In this document: one piece after another, positions 9,701 to 16,245 of the stretch
How positions within the stretch are numbered: the stretch's first letter is position 1
Layout of the letters: every line of letters starts with the position of its first letter
Assembly (NCBI RefSeq): GCF_000003605.2
Contig: NW_003132850.1
Coordinates: forward strand, 426,215-442,459
From: Saccoglossus kowalevskii
Taxonomy: Eukaryota; Hemichordata; Enteropneusta; Harrimaniidae
Reading direction: 5' to 3'
Length of the DNA: 16,245 bases
The notes under the pieces: generated by a model
Told to the model about the DNA's origin: nothing
Seen by the model: only the letters and a program-made list of their open reading frames with translations
The model's database searches: none
Program-made: the position numbers and the translations under genes

Positions 9701-12700
9701 AGAAAATTGACGTGCATCAAAATCACCATGTGTATTGAAATGAAGTAATAATGAAATCAACCAAGACATGCCTAGGAAATGATATATAGTAGATAATATT
9801 CGGTAATCGTTGTCCTAAGTAATTATTCAAGGGCTAGACGTTTCGAGCAATGGCTCTTTATCGATAGCATTGAAGAAAATGCATAGGAAATGGTTGATTA
9901 CATATTCAAATGTTGCTTTGTGGACTAAAATAGCAACCAGTGAGACATACATCAAGTTTAGAAACACATCTATGTATTATGTATTACCTTATTTATTTCA
10001 ATGTTTTTATTCTTGGTTTTATAGAGGATAAATCCCAGCACAATTCCAACAACATAAGCTTGTATGCGATAATACGGTTTGTCGTAGAGCCATCCACCAA
10101 TTGGATTGTATATTACTTTGTTATTGTAAGGTCTGAAAAGTAAGCCACATGCGTATACACAGTGTCATTAAATTATTGTTAATTTCAAAGATGGCGGCAC
10201 GAAATTGTGCATGGAGGGGCGAGATCTGCTCACCAAGCTTGTGCCGTAGGACTGACCTTACTTTTAATGGGGGCATGCTCCCCATTTAAAAATGTTGAAA
10301 TCTAGACCCTCTGAAACGCTATTTTCTGCATTTTGAGGGTTAAATTTTGCTGACACACAGGGTTTCAGCTTGATTTTGGAGGGGCGACGCCCCAACATAT
10401 TTCGAGAGGGCGACCCCCAGGTGCCGCCGCCAATGAATTTAATTAAACTATTTTAATTAATTTAATAATAAAGTATTATATGGAACTGTGCGAAACATTG
10501 AGATATTTGTGCGAAATCGACATTGCAGAGCGCTCAGATCAATGACCAAAGATGTAATGTGGATAAGAACATATAATTATTAATTTTGTTGCTGGTACTG
10601 TATATTGATTATTGATTGTGATTTATCGTGAACATAAAATGGCCTTCTTGCTGCACGCAATTAAGTATTTGTTCCAACATACGGGTACGCTGATAATGTA
10701 ATACAGTGAAAATCAGAAAACTGTACTTTATTTTATGAACATATCTGTGACAATTCGTAAATACCGACCATCAGCTTTCATTCAAATTCAAATATTTAAT
10801 AATTTTTAGATCAAGAGATCCGCATTTTCTACGCCTATGTCACCCATGCGAACCTGGCCTGGAGTTGTGCAGAGATGGTGGCCAAGGATAGACAGCAATG
10901 GAAGAACCTGATTGCCGGCTAATATTGTCCCGGTGTGGGATGAAAAGTACCACATATAAGTGCCGCGCGCGCAAGCTTTCATGTGACATAGCAACTGCGA
11001 CCACCCACTTATATAAAAATGAAAGGTTAGCTGATTGGATGATGTTGAACTAGCTCATTAATATTAATTAGAACTCGCGATGATGTCGCCATAATGTTTC
11101 TGGATTGGTTAATTTGAATTATATCAGTCATTTTGATTTATAAAAAATTATATTATTTTATAAAACATTTATAACATCCCCAGCTTCATGCCCTTCACTG
11201 TACAACAAAAAATTGCCACGCATGCGTATAGCTGTTTTCAAATTTATAATACACGACTTATCATAATTCATTTTGGTCTTCAATATGCAGTCCATATTAT
11301 ATTTTTTTAACTGAAAATTGTATCAAATTTCAGTAAAACAAGAAAAACAGTGGTGGTTCCTAGATATACATACTCACGTGGTCATGAGATCTGCACTGTG
11401 TCCAATAATAGAACTTATTGTAGCAGTAGTGATAATGGAAATCAAACAGAAACTAGCTAGGATACCGATTCCCCACTTCCAACGTCTGAAAACAAACGCA
11501 TTAACTTACACCATTATATATACAATATTACAGTAATCATCGGAAAGGGATAAAACGAGTGACAACAATACTTTCTCATTAATGTCATATACTGAGTCAT
11601 TAATCAGGCAACGTGGATAACTTTGAGTAGTTTTCATCATTTTTTGCATTAATCTTGATAACAAAATGTGATTTATCATAAAATAAAAAGGTCATTTTGA
11701 CAACATTAGAAATACTCGTTCGATATAATAATGAAACCTATCACACACGAGCTTCAAATTACCTGTACGTGTGAATGAATCTTGGCGCGTGCTCATTCGC
11801 GTTTTATTTTATCAAACGAATACCGCTATATTTTGCAGCAAAAGCAAAGTTATATTTTACCAATTACATGTTGCGGCGTAAATCAAGTACTGTGAAACAT
11901 TTGTTTTAGCTAATTTAGCAAGAGAACTAATTAGCTAATTTAAGATGTCGCTAATTTTATTATAAATTCAAAATGGCGGCCAAACAACGTCTTTTTCTCC
12001 ACACACACACTTTGTAAACAACACGAAAAACGTAATAATCTGACAGTTTTTCTTTGTTTTTATGGAAGTGATAACTGTGCATTTGTTTTAGCAGGTAACA
12101 GACAAGTATTGTGAAAACAGGAAATCAACAAAGACGAGAGAGATTCGCTAAGTCAACATTTCATCATTACGTCATTTTTCAACATGTTTTACAGTATACT
12201 GAACCAAAAAAAAATGTGTTTACTTGTCCTGTGTACAACTGAAATCGACGCAAACTGCGCCTAATCGTCATTTCCTGAAACGTCTAACAATTTTAAATCG
12301 TTACTTTGGAAAACGATTATCATGCATGACCTGAGCCCACTCGTCCCGGACACCCCCCGGCCTTATTCGGTACTTACTTATGTAGCGTTATCAGAAATAG
12401 TGGTGCAACAATATGGAACTGCATGTCTAAGGCTAAGTACCATGTCCACGGCATGCACTGTAAATAACACAAGTATGGAATATGGTTAAAACGTTAAAGC
12501 GCGGTGGTCGTCACGCAGCGCGTGTTCGAATTTCATGTAAATAAACAATGTACTTTACACGCGTTGTATACACCGCTATGAGTCTCCCCGGTGGTGGCAC
12601 TTCCAGAAAAAAATGGTACGCATCCGCGTTCCTATATTGTCGGAGAAAGGGGGTTATTTTTGTTGAATACCACGGTCCGTGAAATCGTGAAAAGGACTCG

Positions 12701-15700
12701 GGGTACTTTTAAAAAAATAATGGGGGAAAATGTGGCGTTCAACGATCCCCGGCAACGCAATGCGTACGTACTAAGAAGAATGCCACGGTATATTAAACAG
12801 CGTGAACTTCGTAATCGGGAGGGTGATGGTGAATTACGGCACGGTTCAGAAGGATAAGAAAAGTTATTTTTTATGACTCCTAGGAGGTGTTTTATGAGAA
12901 ATTATCAGAGACAACGGGCATTTTTTGAAAATGGGGAACAAGCATGGGTACCCATATACCACATGCCACCGCCGGGTGAGTCTCATATCGAACAGGACGC
13001 GACACGACGACTACCGCCCTTTAAAATAATTTCAAACAACGTGTATGTTGCAGATTAGCGACTACTGTACATTTCAATGTAGATTTTAGACAGGCACTTT
13101 ATCTTGCTATATCCTTGGTCGCTTTGCCGATCACGACTGCCGATCACATTTCGACGCGTCGAATGCCGCACTAATCACACTAAGGAAAATATACTAAGTG
13201 CCCGGGCAAGTACCTCACCGTGGTTCACACCTCACTTGTATATTTCGTCACGCTGATAGAAATCCGTACACAATATATCTTTCTGTGTAGATAGTAACTG
13301 GCAATTTTTAATATCCAGTATATGAACTTGAATTCCAGTATGTGCTTTGAAGCGCCACAGTCGTCACAACGCGTCGTGGTAGATGTGAGTCCCATGCGAC
13401 GTATACAAACCGTGTGAGGTAAATTGTTTGAAACTCGAACCCGCTGCACGGTGACCATGACTGTAGCGTTTAAAGTGAAAAAACAAAGAGTTCCAAAAAA
13501 TCGTGACATTCTCGCCCCAGCGAGATCTCGGTGGAATTTTTCGTCAAAAACTAATAGTGATCCATTACAAATACATTACCTGACTTAGATAGTGGAGGAA
13601 ATTGTTGATATAAAGCAAATTCGTCCACCAGTATTGCTGACACGCTGTAATACCATACTCCAGTTGATGCCATCTAGGACCAATACCCGTATGTATGACC
13701 AGTGTTGACCATAACATTAATACAAACATATAGACTGGCGTCAATCTCCATACACGATGAAACAGGAACAGCAGCCAATTTAGTTTGCCGTCATTTCTGT
13801 CTAAATGTTTCAGGGTTATATATGTTACTAACATGCCTCTGAAAGAGTAAATACATAAATAAATAAATAAATAAATAAATAAATTAATTAATTAATTAAT
13901 TATCACCATTCTAACATTACGATAGGAATGAATTCAATATGAATGTTGTTACCACAGGGGCTTGTAATCTGACGGTGAATCCCCTTCGTGCTCGCACTAG
14001 GTGATTTGCCGTCAGTTGACAAGCCCCTGTGACTGTTACTTACCCAATAACGAAGAACGTATCAACAGCTAGATAACCATTGAGATATATCTGTGCGGAT
14101 AATCTGTTTAGAACTACATCCAAGATATAGTTGGGATTGTCTACGGAGGAAATACGATAGCATTATATTGTTAGAATTGGCAGTAGGCAGTTTCACCGCC
14201 CGAGAAGTGCATACCCTCTATGCGCTAGGCCCGAGAATTGGCATATTCATTGTACGTTAAGCCCTCGAACAGGCATATTCACTGTATGGTAATCTCAAGA
14301 ACATGCATACCCACTGTTTGTTAGGCCCTGGAACAGACACACTACTTGTATGTATGTTAGGCCCTATACCATGCATATCCACGAAGATGAACAGCTTTTT
14401 ATGATATTATGTCTTCTGTACCAAAAACAAAAACTTTTTTTTTAACGAAGCAAAGAAACGCATCACAGACTTTGCTAATTAAACAATCAATTAAAATTTA
14501 TAATGATAATGAAAAAACAATACCACTGGTTTACTCGTTTCTTTGGCTAATTATATAAATTCACTAAAATTAATATGTTACAGCAACACCTAGAAATTTG
14601 AGTTCCACCCTCCCCCCACAACTTTCGTTATTGTTACAAAATGTATTTGTGGTTAACCCCTTTTTTTAGACTAGCCAGTGTCTTTTGTTTGTAGTTTGTT
14701 TTGTATTAGTTTTCTTGTCCTGAATTTCTTCTCGTCCTTGTTACGTATAAACGATTTAATGCCGTCCGAGGAATTTTACGTATTTCAATCGACTATTATA
14801 CGTAAAAGTAAAATGTTAAGTCTTAGCAGAATAGTCAGACCCACTAAACCCACTACTGCTTAGCCCCAGAATCAGAATACCCATTGACGTCAGGCCCCAT
14901 AACAAGTATAAACTTATGTCAGGCCCTAGAACAGGCATACTCTAACTCTATATATAGGCTTAATTATTTACTGGGTTTTAATTCTGCTATTTTGCTGACT
15001 GGAAAATGCGCTAAATTAAAACCCAGTGAATATGTAAAATTGAGCACAGAACACATTATCTAAACGATAAAACCGTGAATTTAAAACCCACTGAATATGC
15101 CTGAAATGGTAAATCAGTGAAATTTAAACCCAGTGAAAATTAGTCATTTTACAGTATATGATGTTGCTGTCATTAATCACTCAGACGTAACTGTTCGCTA
15201 AAATAATGTGTGTATATTCCCAATCTTGCATATTACGATCACACAATGGCGGCTAGTGTGTGTCTGTATAGTGTATGTACACGAGACTAATGACTTGAAC
15301 ATGTGATTAAAAAATTCTCTTTAATTCTGATTGATCTCCTAATAAAAATGCAGCTTTTCCACTCACGTCTGTGTATACACTAACCCCCAGTGTTGCATTG
15401 CGGCGTCAAACGTGATTGCTTCCCTAGAAATAAGATTCAACAATCAACAGTAACTAGTCTCAAGTGACTGGGTATACTGTTTTCTGAGATATCACACCTG
15501 CGGTCCGAAAGCAGTGTGTCAAAATCTTGTTATAGCAACACTGTTGAATATTTCTCCCTGTAATATTTTAAGAGTCTTGCCTCGTTCTTGACAAGTTTAT
15601 GATGTAATTGATCAAGGTTGGTTCAATATTTATGACGTGCTGTTTATTTTATAACAAAAACACGAATATTATGATTGAACGCAACTCTATCATAATCATG

Positions 15701-16245
15701 TTGGTACGTATGACACAGAAAAGTGAATATACAACAAATGGGATGAAAATGATTAGGCATTACTAACTTGGTCCTAAACGTCTTGTATGTTGGTACACAT
15801 GATGTAATATAATCATATAAAACTAATAAAAGGAATATTATTAATCTTAAAATGCGGTAGTCGTCGCGCCACGCATGCGCGAGATATATGGGTCTCATAT
15901 AAACAAAAATGGCGACTTTGACTGTTGCCGAGTGTTGCGCATATCAACGAGTACGAATTGAGATGTTATCAAGCTTTAATTAGGTATTTTTTAGGTTATT
16001 TGAAAATATCGAAGGAGTCACCGGCGGTAATTAGTGCCAGTCGCGCCAGGTCATACCTCATACTTGTGATTTCTATTATAATGGCGCATTAGATTGTGGG
16101 AAAATCAAAGTTTATCAACACAAATGTCACACATGCGCGGCGCGACGACTACCGCTCTTTAACTAACCTGGTCCATAACGTCCTGTATATTGATAAGTAT
16201 GACCTAATATAATCCACATACAACTAATAACACGGATACCATGGA
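6584..16245 (-). CDS. NRF-6-like membrane acyltransferase, 9 exons, 5' end outside window
   Basis: This is a multi-exon gene that joins in one frame: 16245-16168, 14140-14044, 13838-13580, 12457-12378, 11485-11378, 10132-9988, 9051-8865, 7974-7832 and 6745-6584. Intron phases are 1,2,0,2,2,0,1,0 and every intron is GT..AG. The 418 visible residues form nearly the whole acyltransferase-3 domain, a bundle of about ten membrane helices. Visible signatures are HGIR with R-x10-H (residues 1-15), VDTFF (51-55), HRVWRLTPVY (85-94), YWWTNLLYINNF (127-138), WYLALDMQF (150-158), DKPYYRIQAYVVG (224-236), AWVIFAC (306-312) and PLSRLTYCVYLIHP (331-344). In bacterial AT3 proteins, R-x10-H and RxxR are needed for acyl transfer; the animal substrate is not settled. 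Caenorhabditis NRF-6 acts in fluoxetine response and yolk or lipid transport. The N-terminal NRF domain and promoter are not in view. The family is near certain; the exact orthologue is not, because the family is large. Confidence 0.95.
6746..7831 (-). other. last intron of the NRF-6-like gene
   Basis: The part at about 6850-7140 is less AT-rich than its surroundings and has several CpGs, with an open minus frame of 86 codons (6878-7138) that I do not recognise. 7140-7370 is very AT-rich. A TGACGTCA palindrome at 7541-7548 matches a CRE/ATF site but has no supporting context. Confidence 0.5.
7832..7974 (-). CDS. NRF-6-like exon h (LSWKLWIPLSRLTYCVYLIHP)
   Basis: The exon is 143 nt, with acceptor TTTTTTACCCCATAAG and donor ATG|GTATGT, ending in phase 0. 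After the split Gly it reads PINQVLSWKLW, then IPLSRLTYCVYLIHPVMIS, then THNAKREVLMHYTDEEM. PLSRLTYxxYLIHP is among the best conserved motifs of NRF-6-like proteins. There is no usable ATG, so it can only be found as an exon. Confidence 0.96.
8499..8660. mobile_element. TTAA-flanked inverted-repeat element (copy 1)
   Basis: The element is 162 bp with TTAA on both sides. Arms of about 28 bp read AGCGGGAGAGTCGTCACCTG and (reverse-complemented) AGCGGAGGGGTCGTCACCTG, each continuing CGCA. An inner pair (GGCCATAG / CTATGGGCC) adds to the foldback form. The tip differs more from the other copies, so it is likely a subfamily. It sits in the 7975-8864 intron. Confidence 0.85.
8865..9051 (-). CDS. NRF-6-like exon g (two helices, AWVIFAC)
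   Basis: The exon is 187 nt, with acceptor GTTTTATTTCAG and donor GTAAGAACAG. It starts at YVNVVLWMASVAAGL, not at the internal Met of WMASV, and ends in HKGYG plus a split Gly. GLY, the run of aliphatic residues and AWVIFACxxGxGG are typical of the family. Open sequence beyond the donor (down to 8746) is intron read-through. Confidence 0.95.
9113..9225. mobile_element. TTAA-flanked inverted-repeat element (copy 2, short form)
   Basis: The element is 113 bp between TTAA sites, with tips AGGGCGGTGGTCGTC and (reverse-complemented) AGGGCGTTCTT. Its interior, reverse-complemented, contains TTTTACACGCGTTGTTTACG and CGCTATGAGTCCCG. These match the left part of the 12494 copy, so this is a deletion derivative in the opposite orientation. 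Confidence 0.85.
9395..9424. repeat. (AAT)n microsatellite
   Basis: About ten ATA/AAT units lie in the 9052-9987 intron. The run of Ile codons in the overlapping plus-strand open frame comes from this repeat and does not indicate a protein. Confidence 0.95.
9988..10132 (-). CDS. NRF-6-like exon f (YDKPYYRIQAYVVG)
   Basis: The exon is 145 nt, with acceptor TTACTTTTCAG and donor AAG|GTAATA, ending in phase 0. It reads PYNNKVIYNPIGGW, then LYDKPYYRIQAYVVGIVLGF, then ILYKTKNKNIEINK. YxKPYxRxxxYxxGxxxGxxLYK is a recognisable NRF-6 segment covering a loop and the next helix. Confidence 0.95.
10193..10431. repeat. GC-rich dispersed repeat candidate with short inverted tips
   Basis: This block differs sharply in composition from the AT-rich intron around it. 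It is bounded by GGCGGCAC at 10193-10200 and GTGCCGCC at 10421-10428. It contains GGAGGGGCGA twice (about 10212 and 10379), plus GCATGCTCCCCAT and GGGCGACGCCCC. No open frame is notable. The look is that of a short interspersed element or MITE; the class is unknown. Confidence 0.45.
10809..10922 (+). pseudogene. remnant of the C-terminal end of a non-LTR retrotransposon ORF2
   Basis: An open stretch without a start reads DQEIRIFYAYVTHANLAWSC, then AEMVAKDRQQWKNLIAG and TAA. The pattern W..A...A.DR..W..L just before a stop is typical of the C-terminus of LINE reverse-transcriptase polyproteins that match host repeats. The fragment is about 38 codons and lies in the 10133-11377 intron on the strand opposite the host gene. 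The match is by motif memory only. Confidence 0.55.
11378..11485 (-). CDS. NRF-6-like exon e
   Basis: The exon is 108 nt, with acceptor GTTTGTTTTCAG and donor GTGAGTA. It reads RWKWGIGILASFCLIS then IITTATISSIIGHSADLMT, one hydrophobic helix. The split codons on both sides (AA+A gives Lys, AC+A gives Thr) fit the neighbouring exons exactly. Confidence 0.92.
11486..12377 (-). other. intron of the NRF-6-like gene without recognised elements
   Basis: Only small motifs were seen: TTAGCTAATTTA-type repeats around 11910-11943 and a short (AC)n at about 12000. No transposon ends or exons were found. Confidence 0.5.
12378..12457 (-). CDS. NRF-6-like exon d
   Basis: The exon is 80 nt, with acceptor GTGTTATTTACAG and donor GTAAGTA, and it starts in phase 0 and ends in phase 2. 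It reads CMPWTWYLALDMQF followed by HIVAPLFLITLH. This matches the family pattern C-M-x-W-x-W-Y-L-x-x-D-M-Q-F. It is too short to show as a stand-alone open frame. Confidence 0.95.
12494..13024. mobile_element. TTAA-flanked inverted-repeat element (copy 3, long form)
   Basis: The element is 531 bp between TTAA sites. Tips are AGCGCGGTGGTCGTCACGC and (reverse-complemented) AGGGCGGTAGTCGTCGTGTC. A second inverted pair lies inside: TATGAGTCTCCCCGGTGGTG near the left, matched by GCCACCGCCGGGTGAGTCTC near the right. The unique core (about 12600-12970) has a frame of 88 codons at 12591-12857 that begins at GTG and is Arg/Lys-rich at its end, and another at 12873-13058 that runs out through the right tip. 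I recognise neither as a transposase. The core may be a coding remnant or captured sequence. Confidence 0.85.
13347..13473. mobile_element. TTAA-flanked inverted-repeat element (copy 4, degenerate)
   Basis: The arms AGCGCCACAGTCGTCAC and (reverse-complemented) AACGCTACAGTCATGGTCAC are still recognisable. The left TTAA has become TTGA. The middle (GAGTCCCATGCGACGTATACAA and the following GTGTG) matches the same module in the 9113 and 12494 copies. It lies in the 12458-13579 intron and is the most mutated, so probably oldest, copy here. Confidence 0.65.
13580..13838 (-). CDS. NRF-6-like exon c (RxxR and WWTNLLYINN)
   Basis: The exon is 259 nt, with acceptor TTTACTCTTTCAG and donor CAG|GTAATG, phase 0. 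It encodes GMLVTYITLKHLDRNDG, then FHRVWRLTPVYMFVLMLW, then CQQYWWTNLLYINNF. RVWR is the RxxR motif of AT3 proteins, and the YWWTNLLYINNF loop is strongly conserved in NRF-6 proteins. A (TTTA)n/(TTAA)n microsatellite lies just upstream of the acceptor. Confidence 0.96.
13853..13903. repeat. (AAAT)n / (TTAA)n microsatellite
   Basis: About eight AAAT units run straight into about five TTAA units. It lies 15 nt upstream of the exon c acceptor on the gene strand, where it reads (TTTA)n and lengthens the T-rich tract before the splice site. Confidence 0.95.
13953..14031. mobile_element. 79-bp foldback element next to a splice donor
   Basis: The arms are 23 bp with 20 matches: CACAGGGGCTTGT-3 nt-CTGACGG and its reverse complement CCGTCAG-3 nt-ACAAGCCCCTGTG. 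The loop is 33 nt. CAGGGG tips recall hAT-type elements, and GTTAC occurs near both ends, but a clean 8-bp target duplication is not visible. It lies 12 nt downstream of the exon b donor (minus strand) in a 205-nt intron. It could also simply be a palindromic repeat. Confidence 0.6.
14044..14140 (-). CDS. NRF-6-like exon b
   Basis: The exon is 97 nt, with acceptor TTTCCTCCGTAG and donor GTAAGT. It reads NPNYILDVVLNRL, then AQIYLNGYLAVDTFFVIG. VDTFF followed by a short Gly-containing stretch is the family hallmark (commonly SVDTFFxLSG). The last codon is split in phase 2 (GG+A), giving Gly-Gly-Met across the junction. Confidence 0.95.
14193..14387. repeat. degenerate 32-bp tandem repeat, left part (about 6 units)
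   Basis: Units resemble AGGCCCTAGAACAGGCATAC followed by about 12 bases such as CCACTGTATGTT. Unit starts fall near 14195, 14228, 14260, 14291, 14320 and 14359. Units are diverged and vary from 30 to 36 bp. Confidence 0.75.
14860..14948. repeat. 32-bp tandem repeat, right part (3 units)
   Basis: The same unit appears as AGCCCCAGAATCAGAATACC, AGGCCCCATAACAAGTATA and AGGCCCTAGAACAGGCATAC. The orientation matches the left part, from which it is separated by about 470 bp of unrelated AT-rich sequence (14388-14859). Confidence 0.75.
14965..15140. repeat. AATTTAAAACCCAGTGAA repeats, one inverted and three direct
   Basis: TTTACTGGGTTTTAATT near 14966 faces AATTAAAACCCAGTGAA near 15014, forming a hairpin with a loop of about 30 nt. 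Two more direct copies follow near 15078 and 15121 (AATTTAAAACCCACTGAATA and AATTTAAACCCAGTGAA). Confidence 0.7.
15141..15760 (-). other. intron sequence without a supported feature
   Basis: A minus-strand stretch at about 15366-15428 has an AG acceptor, a 20-codon open frame and a GTGAGT donor. It does not resemble any AT3 segment and its phase does not fit between exons a and b. Nothing else was recognised. Confidence 0.45.
15761..15846 (-). pseudogene. decayed duplicate of NRF-6-like exon a
   Basis: Read on the minus strand, this stretch aligns with the exon at 16168-16245 and its donor over about 80 bp, with many substitutions. Shared blocks include ATTATATTA, TTATTAGTTxTAT and GGACCA(A/G)GTTAGT. 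One base is missing at the conserved Trp codon (TGG becomes TG), which breaks the frame, and the HGIR codons are unrecognisable. Remaining residues look like FIS-FI then IIL-H-Y-Q--T-R---GP. The donor GTTAGT survives. It is probably a tandem exon copy, perhaps once a mutually exclusive exon, now dead. Confidence 0.75.
15847..16162. mobile_element. TTAA-flanked inverted-repeat element (copy 5)
   Basis: The element is 316 bp with TTAA at both ends. The left arm reads AATGCGGTAGTCGTCGCGCC; the right arm, reverse-complemented, reads AGAGCGGTAGTCGTCGCGCC, and both continue with CGCATG. It holds the family module GGGTCTCATATAAACA but no long open frame. It is probably a non-autonomous DNA transposon (MITE). 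It ends 6 bp inside the intron next to exon a, so the TTAA directly follows the GTTAGT donor. Confidence 0.85.
16168..16245 (-). CDS. NRF-6-like exon a (partial at window edge)
   Basis: The exon reads HGIRVISCMWIILGHTY and then QYTGRYGP, which is the first AT3 membrane helix. It carries the R-x10-H motif (the R of HGIR and the H of LGH). The donor is GTTAGT after CCA-G, phase 1, and it joins the next exon as D (G+AC). The exon runs off the right end of the window; the first two visible bases finish a codon that is usually Leu in this family. Confidence 0.93.

Noticed and set aside
12591-13058. Two plus-strand frames taken as small host genes
   Set aside because: Both are inside or run out of a TTAA-flanked transposon, the first begins at GTG, and neither matches a known protein. 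They are described with the element instead.
13225-13509. Minus-strand 94-codon frame in an intron
   Set aside because: It overlaps a degenerate transposon copy, has no AT3 similarity, and its phase is not needed between exons c and d.
14678-14863. Plus-strand 61-codon frame rich in Phe, Ser and Leu
   Set aside because: It is a T-rich stretch between the two halves of a minisatellite and runs into repeat sequence; no family was recognised.
15366-15428. Possible minus-strand exon reading EAITFDAAMQHWGLVYTQT
   Set aside because: It has splice-like ends, but exon a joins exon b in frame without it, its phase would break the frame, and it has no family similarity.

Overview
This is a eukaryotic, almost certainly invertebrate metazoan, genomic window. 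It is AT-rich and intron-rich, and it is crowded with tandem repeats and small transposons. There is no bacterial or viral gene organisation. The species cannot be fixed from sequence alone. The main gene belongs to a family with many copies in nematodes, arthropods, molluscs, hemichordates and amphioxus, so a marine invertebrate is a reasonable inference and no more.

The main content is one split gene on the minus strand. Nine exons run from the right edge of the window (16245) down to a stop codon at 6584-6586. They encode the C-terminal 418 residues of a 'nose resistant to fluoxetine protein 6' (NRF-6)-like membrane acyltransferase of the acyltransferase-3 (AT3) family. All eight introns have GT..AG ends and the exon phases join without a break. 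The protein has the AT3 signatures: R-x10-H in the first membrane segment of the domain, VDTFF, RxxR in HRVWRLTPVY, CQQYWWTNLLYINNF, WYLALDMQF, and PLSRLTYCVYLIHP near the C-terminus. The 5' part, which should hold the signal peptide, the NRF domain and the promoter, lies beyond the window.

The introns hold most of the mobile DNA. A family of TTAA-flanked inverted-repeat elements with tips resembling AG-GCGGT-GTCGTC occurs five times (8499-8660, 9113-9225, 12494-13024, 13347-13473, 15847-16162). There is also a foldback element at 13953-14031, a remnant of a non-LTR retrotransposon reading frame at 10809-10922, a GC-rich dispersed repeat at about 10193-10431, a 32-bp minisatellite split in two, and two microsatellites. 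A decayed duplicate of the 16168-16245 exon lies at about 15761-15846. One TTAA element fills the space between the two exon copies exactly.

The left side (1-6520) is mostly non-genic. A probable last exon of an unidentified plus-strand gene lies at 1245-1409. A minisatellite with units of about 37-39 bp fills 2698-4330 and decays up to about 4720. A second array, of 27/30-bp units arranged in higher-order repeats, fills 5385-6475 and ends just past the 3' end of the acyltransferase gene. Long open frames in both arrays are best explained by stop-free repeat units.
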